Source: CAWCQC01 sp963819905
GTDB taxonomy: Bacteria > Actinomycetota > Thermoleophilia > Gaiellales > Gaiellaceae
Length of the DNA: 64,000 nucleotides
Assembly: GCA_963819905.1 (NCBI GenBank)
Contig: CAWFXP010000010.1
Location: 372,001 to 436,000, forward strand
Reading direction: 5' to 3'
Positions within the stretch are counted from its first letter, which is position 1. Each line of letters opens with the position of its first letter. Positions 50,365 to 59,878 of this stretch are shown here, one piece after another. Both the position numbers and the translations under genes were made by a program. Under the pieces are notes generated by a model. That model was given only the letters and a program-made list of their open reading frames with translations. It was not told where the DNA came from and did not search any database.

Positions 50365-52273
50365 ATGGATCTGGTCAGCCCGCTCGTCCGGCGGGTGCTC
50401 GCGGACGCCGAGGCGGACCCGGAGGGCTTCTGGGCGCGGGCGGCGGCCGAGCTCCCGTGGTTCCGGGGCTGGGATGCCGTGTTCGAGGCCGACCCACCCA
50501 CCTTCCGCTGGTTCAGCGGGGCTGAGACGAATCTCGCCTGGCAGTGCGTCGACCACCACGTGGAGCGCGGGCGGGGCGGGCGCGCAGCGCTCGTCTACGC
50601 GAACGAGCGCGGCGAGCGGCGCGTCCTCACGTACGCCCAGCTCGCGCACGCGGTCGAGCGCGTCGCCGCGGGCCTGCGCGGGCTCGGCCTCGGCACGGGA
50701 GACCGTCTGACCGTCTACATGCCCGTGTGCCCCGAGGCGGTCGTCGCGCTGCTCGCCGCCGCCAGGATCGGCGCCGTTCACTCCGTCGTGTTCGCGGGCT
50801 TCGGCGCCGGCGCGCTGGCCGACCGGATCGAGGCGAGCGGCTCCCGACTCGTCCTGACCGCCGACCTGACGTACCGGAAGGGAACCGACGTCCGGCTGAA
50901 GGAGATCGTCGACGCCGCCCTCGAGCTGGGCGGAACGAGCGTCGAGCGGGTGGTCGTCCTGGTACGCGGCGACGAGCACGTGCCGATGACGCCGGGTCGC
51001 GACCTCACCTGGGACGAGCTCCTCGCAGCGGGAACCGGAGTGGACGGAGGCGCATGTCGTCCTCGAGGCGAACGAGCCGGCCTGGATCCTGGCCACGTCG
51101 GGCACGACGGCCAAGCCGAAGCTGACCGTGCAGCGCCACGGCGGCTACGCGGTCGGGATTCACGCGATGGCGCGCTGGTGCTACGGGCTGCACGAGGACG
51201 ACGTCTGGTGGTCGACCTCCGACATCGGCTGGGTCGTCGGCCACAGCTACATCGTCTACGCGCCCCTTCTCGTCGGCTGCACGACGATCGCCTACGAAGG
51301 GGCGATCGACCACCCGGCCCCGGACGTGCTCTGGCAGATCGTCGAGGAGCTCGGCGTGACGGGGCTCTTCACCTCGCCGACCGCGGTGCGGCTGCTCATG
51401 CGCTACGGCGGCGAGGAGCCCGCCGCCGACATCTCGTCGCTCGAGCGCGTCGTCTGCGCCGGCGAGGTGCTGAACGCCCCGGCGTGGCAGTGGCTCCAGA
51501 AGACCGTGCTCGCCGACCGCGTCCCGGTGATCGACCACTACTGGCAGACGGAGACCGGCGGCCCCGTGCTCGGCAACCCGTACGGGATCTCGCTCCTTCC
51601 GATCAAGCCCGGGTCGGCCGGCATCGCGCTGCCCGGAGTCGACGCCGCCGTCGTCACGCCCGAGGGCGAGCCGTGCGGGCCGAACGAGAAGGGCGTGCTC
51701 GTCATCCGCAAGCCGTTCCCGAGCATGACCGCCGAGGTGTGGGGCGATCCCGAGCGTTACGGGCGCGACTACTGGCAGCGCATCCCGGGTGTCTACTACA
51801 CGGGCGACTCGGCCCACGTCGACGAGGACGGCTACTTCTGGGTGGCCGGGCGTGCGGACGAGGTGATCAAGATCGCCGCGCACAGAATCGGGTCGATCGA
51901 GGTGGAGACGGCGTTCCTCCAGCACCCGGCCGTCGCCGAGGCCGGCGTGACCGGCCGTCCGGACGAGATCCGCGGCGAGGTGATCGCGGCGTTCGTCGTC
52001 CTGAAGCAGGGGCACGAGCCGTCGGAGCGCCTTACCGGCGAGCTGCTGCAGACCGTGCGCCGCGAGCTCGGGCCGGTGGCCGTCATCGGCGAGGTGACCG
52101 TCGTCCCGTCGCTGCCGAAGACCCGCAGCGGCAAGATCATGCGACGGGTCCTGAAGGCGGTCGTGCTCGACCAGGATCCGGGCGACGTGGCGACCATCGA
52201 GGACGAGGGCTCGATCGAGGAAGCGCGACAGGCCTGGGAGGAGCTCCGGGGAACGCCCACGGGTAGAGGCTAG
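50365..52273 (+). pseudogene. Acetyl/propionyl-CoA synthetase-like enzyme, frameshifted
   Basis: The frame from ATG 50365 covers the N-terminal 225 residues (ETNLAWQCVDHHVERGRGGR, RIGAVHSVVFAGFGAGALAD). A shift near 51035-51055 leads into ILATSGTTAKPKLTVQRHGG, WWSTSDIGWVVGHSYIVYAP, DHYWQTETGGPV and PKTRSGKIMRR, where the last Lys is the acyl-adenylation residue. It belongs to the acetyl-CoA synthetase group and may activate acetate, propionate or a related product of amine breakdown. It diverges from the aminotransferase with only 36 bases between them. Confidence 0.82.
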
Positions 52274-52283
52274 GATCGCCCGC

Positions 52284-53414
52284 GTGGAACGGGTCGACGC
52301 CATCGTCATCGGAGGCGGCGCGATGGGCACCGCCTGCGCCCGGTCGCTCGGCGAGCGCGGACTCGAGACCGTCCTCTTCGAGCAGTTCGCGATCGGGCAT
52401 GCGAGCGGCTCCTCGCACGGGCCGACGCGGATCTTCCGGCTCGCCTATCCCCAGCCGGACTACGTGCGGCTGGCGCGGCGGGCGCTCGAGGCGTGGCGTG
52501 AGCTCGAGGACGCCGCGGGCGAGGAGCTGCTCGTCAAGACCGGAGGGCTGTACGCCGGCGCGTGGGCCGAGGAGTGCGGCCAGGCGCTGACGGTGTGCGG
52601 GGTGCCGCGGGAATGGCTCCCGGCAGCCGAGGCGGCCGAGCGGTTCCCCGGGATCGCCTGCGAGGGAATCGAGCGCCTCCTCTACCAGGAGGACGGCGCC
52701 GTGTGCCTGTCCGACCGGACGATCGAGGCCCAGGCCCGGCTCGCTCGGGCGGCGGGGGTCGACGTGAGGGAGGGGTCCGAGGTGATCCACATCGCCGTCG
52801 CCGACGACGGCATCAGCGTGGACACGGGGTCGGGCACCGTGTCGGCGCAGGCGGCGGTGGTGGCTGCCGGCCCGTGGGCGGGCGGGCTTCTCTCGGAGCT
52901 CGCCGTCGAGCTGCCGCTGAGACCCGCCTTCGCGCAGGTCAGCTACTTCGCGCCCCGGCCGGGCGCCCCGGCGGAGTCGCTGCCGACGTTCATCGAGTCG
53001 GATCTCGTCGGGGGCGGCCTCGGATCGGGCGGCTACCTGATTCCCCCGGTCGCCGGGGCGAGCGAGCTGAAGGTCGGCGACGGCACGGCCGGCCACACCA
53101 TCGATCCCTCGTCGAGCCCGCGTGTGGTGGACGAGGCCAGGGCGGCTCGCGACGCGGCGTGGGTCGCCCTGCGGGCGCCGGGATTCGTTCCGCAGCCGAC
53201 CCGCAGCGAGACGTGCGTCTACACGATGACTCCGGACGAGGACTTCGTCATCGAGCGGGTCGGCCGCGTCGTGATCGGCTCGGCCTGCAGCGGTCACGGG
53301 TTCAAGTTCGCGCCGCTCGTCGGAAGCGTGCTCGCCGATCTCGCCACCGGCGCCGATCCGGGCATCCCCGAGGCGCGCTTCTCCGCTCGCCGACCGGCGC
53401 TGGTCGCGGAGTAG
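52284..53414 (+). CDS. Monomeric sarcosine oxidase/N-methyltryptophan oxidase-like
   Basis: The 376-aa flavoprotein starts at GTG 52284. DAIVIGGGAMGTACARSLGE is the FAD-binding motif, GSSHGPTRIFRLAY is typical of the MSOX/MTOX group and SACSGHGFKFAPLVG is the C-terminal signature. ETCVYTMTPDEDFVIE places a Cys where MSOX binds FAD covalently. Such enzymes oxidise N-methyl amino acids to formaldehyde, an amino acid and peroxide. It follows the CoA synthetase by 10 bases and fits an amine-demethylation locus. Confidence 0.85.
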   Translation: MERVDAIVIGGGAMGTACARSLGERGLETVLFEQFAIGHASGSSHGPTRIFRLAYPQPDYVRLARRALEAWRELEDAAGEELLVKTGGLYAGAWAEECGQALTVCGVPREWLPAAEAAERFPGIACEGIERLLYQEDGAVCLSDRTIEAQARLARAAGVDVREGSEVIHIAVADDGISVDTGSGTVSAQAAVVAAGPWAGGLLSELAVELPLRPAFAQVSYFAPRPGAPAESLPTFIESDLVGGGLGSGGYLIPPVAGASELKVGDGTAGHTIDPSSSPRVVDEARAARDAAWVALRAPGFVPQPTRSETCVYTMTPDEDFVIERVGRVVIGSACSGHGFKFAPLVGSVLADLATGADPGIPEARFSARRPALVAE

Positions 53415-53423
53415 GCTGGCGGC

Positions 53424-55040
53424 ATGGCCCAGGCAGCTTCTGTCCGCATCGGTGGGCATCTCGTCGTCGAGTCGCTCGAGGCGCTCGGCGCGGACACCGT
53501 CTTCGGGCTTCCGGGAATCCACGCCCTCGCGATCTGGGAGGCGCTCCGTACGAGCGGCCTCAGGAGCCTTGCCTTCCGCAGCGAGCTGAACGCCGGCTTC
53601 GCGGCCGACGGCTACGCGCGGGTGAGCGGCCGCCCGGCGCCGCTCGTCCTCTCGACGGGCCCGGGGGCGCTCATCTCGCTCGCGACGCTGATGGAGGCAG
53701 CGAGCTCCCACGTGCCGGTGGTGGCGATCGCCTCGCAGATCCCGAACGACCTGCTCGGCCGCGGCCGCGGGTACCTGCACGAGCTCCCGGACCAGCTGGC
53801 GTCGTTCGCGCCGATCGTGAAGTGGGCGCGCAGGCCGGGGTCTCCCGACGAGATCCCAGGGGCGCTCGCCGAGGCCTGGCGACGCGCGCTGACGCCGCCG
53901 ACCGGGCCGGTGTTCGTCGAGATCCCGGTCGACTTCCTGACCGGCGAAGCCCAGTCCACCCCGGTCGGAGAGCTGGACGCAGGCCCAGCGGCGCTTCCGC
54001 TTCCCCCGGCCGCGGACGTCGCGGAGGCGGCTGCGATGCTGGCGGCCGCAGAGCGCCCGGTCGTCTGGGCGGGAGGCGGCGTTCTGCGCTCGGGGGCCTG
54101 GGAGGAGCTGCGCGTCCTCGCCGAGCGTCTCGACGCGCCGGTCGTCACCACGTTCATGGGCAAGGGCGCCTTTCCCGAAGACCACGCGCTGTTCGCGGGA
54201 TCGGCCTGCTACGACCCGAACCAGCGGGAGATCCTCGAGAGCGCGGACGTGCTTCTCGTCGTCGGGTCGGAGCTGGGGTCGGAGACGACCTACGACTACA
54301 CGCTGGCTCCGGCCGGACGCATCGTCCAGATCGACGCTACGGCGGAGCGAATCGGGACGACCTACCCGGCGTTCGGTCTGATCGGCGACGCGGCGGCGGT
54401 GCTCGAGGCGCTGACCCGCCGGCTCGACCAGGCGTCCCGTGACGGCGGCGCCCGGGCGGCCGCGGCGAGACAGGCGCTCGCCGACGGCGTGTCCGGCGCA
54501 GGCTACGACCTCGAGCTCGGCCTGCTCGAGACCGTGCGGAGCGCGCTTCCGCGCGAGGCCGTGCACGCCTGGGACATGACCATCCTCGCGTACGACGGCT
54601 CGTGCTACTTCCCCGCCCTCGCGCCGCGCCGCTACCTCTACCCGCTCGGCTCGGGGACGCTCGGCTACGCCTGGCCGGCGGCGCTCGGCGCCGCGGCCGC
54701 GCTCCCGGGAACGCCGGTGCTCGCGGTCGCCGGCGACGGCGGCATCCACTACGGGCTCACGGAGCTCGCCACCGCCCGGCAGTACGGCCTCGACGCGAAG
54801 CTCCTGATCGTCGACGACAGCGGCTACGGCGTCCTGCGCGAGTACCAGCAGGGTGCCTACGGCGAGACCCACGCGGTCGATCTCGTGCAGCCCGACTTCG
54901 TCGCGGTCTGCGAGGCCTTCGGCGTCCCCGTGCGGCCCGCCTCGCCGGAGAGCCTGGCGGACGACCTCGCCTGGGCCTTCGAGACGGCCGGCCCGGCGGT
55001 GGTGGTGCTGAAGACGCTCGTTCGCTGGATCCAGACGTGA
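53424..55040 (+). CDS. ThDP-dependent decarboxylase/synthase-like enzyme
   Basis: The 538-aa protein starts at ATG 53424. The catalytic Glu lies in FRSELNAGFAADGYARV (residue 54), the N-terminal domain has STGPGALISLATLMEA and the ThDP site is VAGDGGIHYGLTELATARQY. The usual NN of the ThDP motif reads DD (LLIVDDSGYGV). It resembles acetolactate-synthase-like enzymes, in particular 5-guanidino-2-oxopentanoate decarboxylases of arginine transamination. The context of aminotransferases and polyamine uptake suits a 2-oxoacid decarboxylase (inference). It overlaps the next gene (GTGA). Confidence 0.8.
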   Translation: MAQAASVRIGGHLVVESLEALGADTVFGLPGIHALAIWEALRTSGLRSLAFRSELNAGFAADGYARVSGRPAPLVLSTGPGALISLATLMEAASSHVPVVAIASQIPNDLLGRGRGYLHELPDQLASFAPIVKWARRPGSPDEIPGALAEAWRRALTPPTGPVFVEIPVDFLTGEAQSTPVGELDAGPAALPLPPAADVAEAAAMLAAAERPVVWAGGGVLRSGAWEELRVLAERLDAPVVTTFMGKGAFPEDHALFAGSACYDPNQREILESADVLLVVGSELGSETTYDYTLAPAGRIVQIDATAERIGTTYPAFGLIGDAAAVLEALTRRLDQASRDGGARAAAARQALADGVSGAGYDLELGLLETVRSALPREAVHAWDMTILAYDGSCYFPALAPRRYLYPLGSGTLGYAWPAALGAAAALPGTPVLAVAGDGGIHYGLTELATARQYGLDAKLLIVDDSGYGVLREYQQGAYGETHAVDLVQPDFVAVCEAFGVPVRPASPESLADDLAWAFETAGPAVVVLKTLVRWIQT

Positions 55041-56147
55041 CCGACTGGGCGGGGCTCGTCAAGCCCTCCCTCGTCGGCGTCGCTCCCTACGACCCCGGCG
55101 AGAGCGTGAGCGAGCTCATGGCGCGCCACGGCCTCGAGCGGGTGTGGAAGCTGAACTGGAACGAGGATCTCTTCGGCCCGCTGGACGGGGTTCTCGACGC
55201 AGCGCGGGCAGAGCTGGCGAACTCGTGGATGTATCCCGAGCAGGCCTACGCCGACCTGCGCCGGGCGATCGGGGGCTGGATCGGCGTCCCACCCGAGAAC
55301 GTCGTTTCCGCCCACGGGATCCAGGCACTGGTCGGCATGGTCGCGGCGGTGTTCGTCAGCCGGGGCACAACGGTCGTCGTTCCCGCTCCCACCTATGGCC
55401 TCTACGCACAGGTGTGCGCCGCCGCGGGCGCGGAGGTCGTGCGCGTGCCCGTCGGCGGCGACCTGCGCATCGACCTCGCGGCCACGGCGGCAGCCGCGGG
55501 CAAGCACCGGGCAGCGGCTCGTCTGGATCGCCGATCCCAACAACCCGACCGGGTCGATCGTCACGGAAGACGAGTGGCGATCGTTCCTCGACGCGCTGCC
55601 TCCCGGCTGCGTCGCCGTCGTCGACGAGGCCTATCGCGAGTACGTCGACCCCTCCGTACGCGTGGTGCGGGAACCGGATGTGCTGGCCGGCCGGCCGGTG
55701 CTGCTGCTGCGGACGTTCTCGAAGATCTTTGGCCTCGCAGGTCTCCGGCTCGGCTACGCGGTCGCGGGCGAAGCGCTCGTCTCCTTCTTCGACGTCGTGC
55801 AGGAGCCGTTCAACGTGAACCGGGCGGCGCTCGCGGCCGGCTGCGCGAGCCTGCGCGACCCCTCGCTCGTCGAGATCCGGCGCCGCGTCGCCGCGGACGC
55901 CCGCGCGCTTCTCTCCCGCCGCCTCGTCGAAGCAGGAGCCGAGCCGTATCCCTCCGAGGCGAACTTCCTGCTCGTCCGGCTCGGGGGTGACGACATCAGG
56001 CTGGCCGACGCGCTCGCCCGCCGTGGCTTCCTGATCCGTCCCGGCAGCGACTTCGGCCTGGCGGGCTTCGCGAGGATCACGGTCGGCCCCGACCAGGCGA
56101 TGGAGGGTGTCTCCGGCGCGATCGCGGCCGAGCTGGAGCAGCGGTAG
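55037..56147 (+). pseudogene. HisC-like class I/II aminotransferase, frameshifted
   Basis: The first frame starts at GTG 55037 and gives VGVAPYDPGE, KLNWNEDLFGPLDGVLDAAR, VVSAHGIQALVGMVAAVFVS and PAPTYGLYAQ. Near 55500 it shifts to RLVWIADPNNPTGSIVTEDE, AVVDEAYREYV and LLRTFSKIFGLAGLRLGYAV, which contains the PLP Lys. The protein is about 370 aa and resembles histidinol-phosphate aminotransferase paralogues that act on other amino acids. One extra G explains the break. It is coupled to the ThDP enzyme. Confidence 0.8.
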
Positions 56148-56159
56148 ACTGCGGCGCCG

Positions 56160-57770
56160 ATGCCGCCTCGCGAGTCGACGACCGAGGTGCTCGTCGTCGG
56201 TGCCGGGCCCGTCGGCCTGACCGCGGCCTGCGAGCTCCGGCGCAGGGGCGTCGACTGCCGTGTCGTCGACCGCCTCGCCGAGCCTCCGCAGTACGCGAAG
56301 GCAGTCGGGATCCAGCCCCGAACGATCGAGCATTGGGAGGCGTTAGGGCTCTCGCGCGCTGCGCTCGACGCCTCGATCCCGCTCAGGGGCCTGATCGTGC
56401 TCGTCAACGGGCAGGAGGTCGGACACGTCGAGCTGTCGCTCCCGCCGGAGGTGCCCTACGGGTTCTTCGCCCTGCCCCAGTACGAGACCGAGCGACTGCT
56501 GGCGGAGCATCTTCGCGGCCTCGGCGGCTCGCCGGAGCGAGGCGCCGAGCTGACGTCCTTCGAGCAGGACGACGAGGGCGTGACCGCGATGCTCAGGACG
56601 GCCGACGGCGAGGAAACCGTTCGCGCCGGGTACCTCGTCGGCGCCGACGGCGCACACAGCACGGTGCGCAAGGCGCTCGGGCTGAGCTTCGAGGGAGGAG
56701 CGTTCGCCGAGGAGTACATGCTCGGGGACGTGGAGGTGGACTGGTCGGTCCCGCCGGGGGTGAGCATCCGGGCGACACACCAGACGGAGGACGGCGCCAC
56801 CGACGACGTCCTCGTCTGCGTCCCGCTCCCGGGCCGGGGCCGCTACCGCATGTCGATGCTCGTGCCGCCCGAGCTCGCCGCCCCCGACGACGCGGCGGAC
56901 GAGGTCGAGCACGGGTTCGTGACCGATCGGCCCACGCCGACGCTCGCCGATATCCAGGCCGTCATCGACCGCCTCTCGCCCGAACCGACAACGGCGCGCA
57001 ACCTGCGCTGGTCGTCGATCTTCCGCATCAGCCATCGCATCGTCGACCGCTACTCCGGCGGCCGTGCGTTCGTGTGCGGCGACGCGGCGCACATCCATCC
57101 CCCGACGGGGGCGCAGGGCATGAACACGGGCATCCAGGACGCGATCAACCTCGCCTGGAAGCTGGCGCTGGCCGTGCGAGGCACCGCCGCGGAGGGGCTG
57201 CTCGAAACCTACGACGCCGAGCGCAGGCCGGTCGGCGAGGAGGTGGTGGGGCGGACGGTCGAGCATGCGCGCAGCGGCTTCGGCGATCCGAGCGACGCGG
57301 GCCAGATGATCCTGCGCGAGGCGCAGCTCCTGGTCGGCTACCCGGACAGCCCGCTCGTGGCCGAGACCGGGAAGCTCGAGGCAGGCCCTCTACCCGGCCA
57401 GCGGGCGCCCGATGCGCGCGGCCTGACCCGCTCGGCGGTCGCCTTCCCGCTTCGCCTGTTCGAGCTGCTCGATGGGCCTGACCACACGCTGCTCGTGGCG
57501 GGCGGCGAGGCCGGCGAGGTCGATGAGCTCGTCGCCGCGGCGCGCGAGCGGGCGCACGGGGAGCTGGCCGCCTACGCCGTCGCCGGGCGGGATGCCGGCG
57601 GCGCACCCCCGCTGACTCCGACGATCCGTGACGCCGAAGGTGCGTTCGCCGCCGCCTACGGCGCCGGGCCCGCCGTCTTCCTCGTCAGGCCGGACGGATA
57701 CGTCGGCTTCCGGTCGGCGGGCCTCGACCGCGACGGGTTGCTGGCCGCGCTCGGACGCGTCTTCGCCTGA
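56160..57770 (+). CDS. FAD-dependent aromatic-type monooxygenase
   Basis: The 536-aa protein starts at ATG 56160. VLVVGAGPVGLTAACELRRR is the FAD-binding motif, VGADGAHSTVRKALG the DG motif and RAFVCGDAAHIHPPTGAQGM the GD motif with the pyrophosphate site. A thioredoxin-like C-terminal domain follows, as in PheA/TfdB and MhpA. The family hydroxylates phenols and similar compounds with NAD(P)H and O2. It is the last gene of the plus arm and converges on potA, 5 bases apart. Confidence 0.85.
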   Translation: MPPRESTTEVLVVGAGPVGLTAACELRRRGVDCRVVDRLAEPPQYAKAVGIQPRTIEHWEALGLSRAALDASIPLRGLIVLVNGQEVGHVELSLPPEVPYGFFALPQYETERLLAEHLRGLGGSPERGAELTSFEQDDEGVTAMLRTADGEETVRAGYLVGADGAHSTVRKALGLSFEGGAFAEEYMLGDVEVDWSVPPGVSIRATHQTEDGATDDVLVCVPLPGRGRYRMSMLVPPELAAPDDAADEVEHGFVTDRPTPTLADIQAVIDRLSPEPTTARNLRWSSIFRISHRIVDRYSGGRAFVCGDAAHIHPPTGAQGMNTGIQDAINLAWKLALAVRGTAAEGLLETYDAERRPVGEEVVGRTVEHARSGFGDPSDAGQMILREAQLLVGYPDSPLVAETGKLEAGPLPGQRAPDARGLTRSAVAFPLRLFELLDGPDHTLLVAGGEAGEVDELVAAARERAHGELAAYAVAGRDAGGAPPLTPTIRDAEGAFAAAYGAGPAVFLVRPDGYVGFRSAGLDRDGLLAALGRVFA

Positions 57771-57775
57771 ACCGA

Positions 57776-58843
57776 TCAGGGCGCCAGCACGCGCACGGCT
57801 TCCGCCGGCAGGTGCAGCGTGACCGGGGAGCCCTGCTCGTACGCCAGCGGCGCGCCGTCGTTCGGGACGACCGCCCTCACGAGGTCGCCGCCCACGAGCC
57901 GGACGTGCACCTCGCGAAAGCTCCCCAGGAAGACGACGTGCTCGAGCATCCCGGGCAGGCGGTTCTCGCCGTCCGAGCCCTGCGGCTCGACCTCGATCCG
58001 CTCGGGCCTGATCATCGCCCGCACCTCGCCGCGCGAATCGACCGCGCCCTGCTCGGCGCGCAGCGAACGCTCGCCGACCTGGAGCATGCAGCCGGTGCCG
58101 TCGGCGGAGGCCTGGGCGGCAATCAGGTTCGAGACGCCGAGGAAGTCCGCGACGAACAGCGTCGCCGGCTCCTCGTAGACGACCTGCGGCGGCCCGGCCT
58201 GCTCGACGCGGCCGTTGTTCATGACGGCCACCCGATCGCTCATGGTCAGCGCCTCTTCCTGGTCGTGGGTGACGAACACGAAGGTGATGCCGATCTCGCT
58301 CTGGAGCGTCTTCAGCTCGACCTGGAGCTCCTTGCGCAGCCGTGCGTCCAGAGCGCCGAGGGGCTCGTCGAGGAGAAGCACGCGAGGCCGCAGGACGAGC
58401 GCGCGGGCGAGCGCAATGCGCTGCTGCTGGCCGCCCGAGAGCTGGCTCGGCTTGCGGCTCCCGAAGGTGCCGAGCTGCACGACGTCGAGGATCTCGGCGA
58501 CGCGCTGGCGCTTCTCCTCCTTCGTCACCCGCTTGTACTTCAGCCCGAAGGCGACGTTGTCGGCAACCGACAGGTGCGGGAACAGCGCGTAGCTCTGGAA
58601 GACGGTGTTGACGTTCCGTCGGTGCGGGGGCGTCTGGCCCACGTCGACGTCGTCGAGCAGGATCTTTCCGCTCGTCGGCCGCTCGAAGCCGGCGATCATC
58701 CGCAGCGTCGTCGTCTTGCCGCAGCCGGACGGCCCGACCATCGTGAAGAACTCGCCGGGCGGCATGTCGACGTCGATCCCGTCGACGGCGACGACGTCGC
58801 CGAACTGCTTGACCAGCGACTCGAGCTGGATCCGGCCTTCCAT
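57776..58843 (-). CDS. potA: Polyamine-type ABC transporter ATPase
   Basis: The 355-aa ATPase has Walker A GPSGCGKTT near residues 38-46, signature LSGGQQQRIALARAL, Walker B VLLLDEPLGALD and the H-loop FVTHDQEEAL. A C-terminal TOBE domain (about 240-350) is typical of PotA/FbpC-type subunits. It energises spermidine/putrescine-type import with PotB, PotC and PotD. It is the last gene of the operon, starting 3 bases after potC. Confidence 0.9.
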   Translation of the reverse strand: MEGRIQLESLVKQFGDVVAVDGIDVDMPPGEFFTMVGPSGCGKTTTLRMIAGFERPTSGKILLDDVDVGQTPPHRRNVNTVFQSYALFPHLSVADNVAFGLKYKRVTKEEKRQRVAEILDVVQLGTFGSRKPSQLSGGQQQRIALARALVLRPRVLLLDEPLGALDARLRKELQVELKTLQSEIGITFVFVTHDQEEALTMSDRVAVMNNGRVEQAGPPQVVYEEPATLFVADFLGVSNLIAAQASADGTGCMLQVGERSLRAEQGAVDSRGEVRAMIRPERIEVEPQGSDGENRLPGMLEHVVFLGSFREVHVRLVGGDLVRAVVPNDGAPLAYEQGSPVTLHLPAEAVRVLAP

Positions 58844-58846
58844 CGC

Positions 58847-59703
58847 CTACACCTCCACTCCGGCCGCCGCCTGCGCCGCTCCCGCGCCGGCGAACCGACG
58901 ATAGACGAGGTACGCGAGCCCGAGCGTCGCGAGCGTGATGACGAGCGTGATCGTCGCGAGCGCGTTCAGCGCCGGTGTCGGCGCCCCGCGCGCCGTCGAG
59001 TACAGGAGCATCGAGACGGTGTTCGTGTCCGCGCCGGCTGCGAGGTACTGGGTGATGACGAAGTCGTCGAGCGAGAGCGCGAAGACGACGGCTGCGCTGG
59101 CGAGGATCGCCGGCGCGAGCAAGGGCAGGAGCACGCGGAAGAGCCGATCGCGGGCCGGTGCGCCGAGATCGGCCGCCGCCTCCTCGTACTCGCGGCCGAT
59201 CGAGACCAGGCGGCCGCGCACGATGACGACGACGTAGGAGATCGCGAAGGTCACCTGCCCGATCGCCTGCGCCCAGGTGCCGAGGCCGATGAACGTGAAG
59301 ATCTGCAGGAAGAGGAGCAGGAGCGCGACCCCCATGACGATCTCGGGGGTGACGAGCGGGAGCAGCATGAGCGTGTTCGTGGCGCCGCTGCCCCGCCCGC
59401 GCCAGCGCTGCAGGCCGAGCGCGAGCATCACGCCGATCGGCACGGCCACGGCGACGCAGATGACCGCCAGGAAGAGGGTGTGCTTGAGCGCCGACTGGAG
59501 CGCCGGGATCGTGGATCACGCTTCCGGTCGGATCGCCCGTGTACCAGCGCATCGAGAAGCCCTGCCACGTCGTCCTGCGAGCGCCCGTCGTTGAACGAGA
59601 ACAGGACCGCGATCGCGACGGGGATGATCGACCAGATCACGTAGAGCCCCACGACGAGCGGCAGGAAGCGCGGCCGCCCCCACGGATTCCGAAGCCAGCT
59701 CAT
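58847..59703 (-). pseudogene. potC: Polyamine ABC permease PotC-like, two frameshifts
   Basis: ATG 59703 opens MSWLRNPWGRPRFLPLVVGL, IPVAIAVLFSFNDGR. Near 59565 the frame shifts to TTWQGFSMRWYTGDPTGSVI, and near 59508 again to ALQSALKHTLFLAVICVAVA. It then runs normally through the permease with the EAA loop EYEEAAADLGAPARDRLFRV to 58847. The total of about 285 aa and six helices fits PotC. Both shifts look like single extra bases. The intercistronic repeat element supplies the sequence just before its ATG. Confidence 0.82.
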
Positions 59704-59878
59704 GCGCGCCCCTCGCCGGCGACGGCTCCCGCCCGGCGGAGCCGGGCTCCGCCGCCGCCTGACGCCGCTCGCGGTGTCCAGCACTCCGGGCCCGTACCTC
59801 CGTACTGTGCCCTCCGGCCGGCCACCGCGACCAGCGTCCGAGGAACCCGCATGGCCGAGGGAGCTGGCGCACGAAGCG
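59700..59878 (-). repeat. Intercistronic element, copy 2 (potB/potC)
   Basis: This copy starts right after the potB stop codon and ends at the potC ATG. It contains a 50-codon frame (ATG at 59852, TGA overlapping the potC ATG), the same length as in copy 1 with no insertion or deletion. GACGCTGGTCGCGGTG can pair with CACCGCGAGCGGCGTC downstream, and CCCGGC-TCC-GCCGGG forms the local hairpin. At least one stem position changes from T-A in copy 1 to G-C here. Confidence 0.7.

Noticed and set aside
50365..52273. Programmed frameshifting in the CoA synthetase gene
   Set aside because: No slippery heptamer or downstream pseudoknot-like element is evident at the break, and neighbouring genes show similar shifts. 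Error or mutation is simpler.
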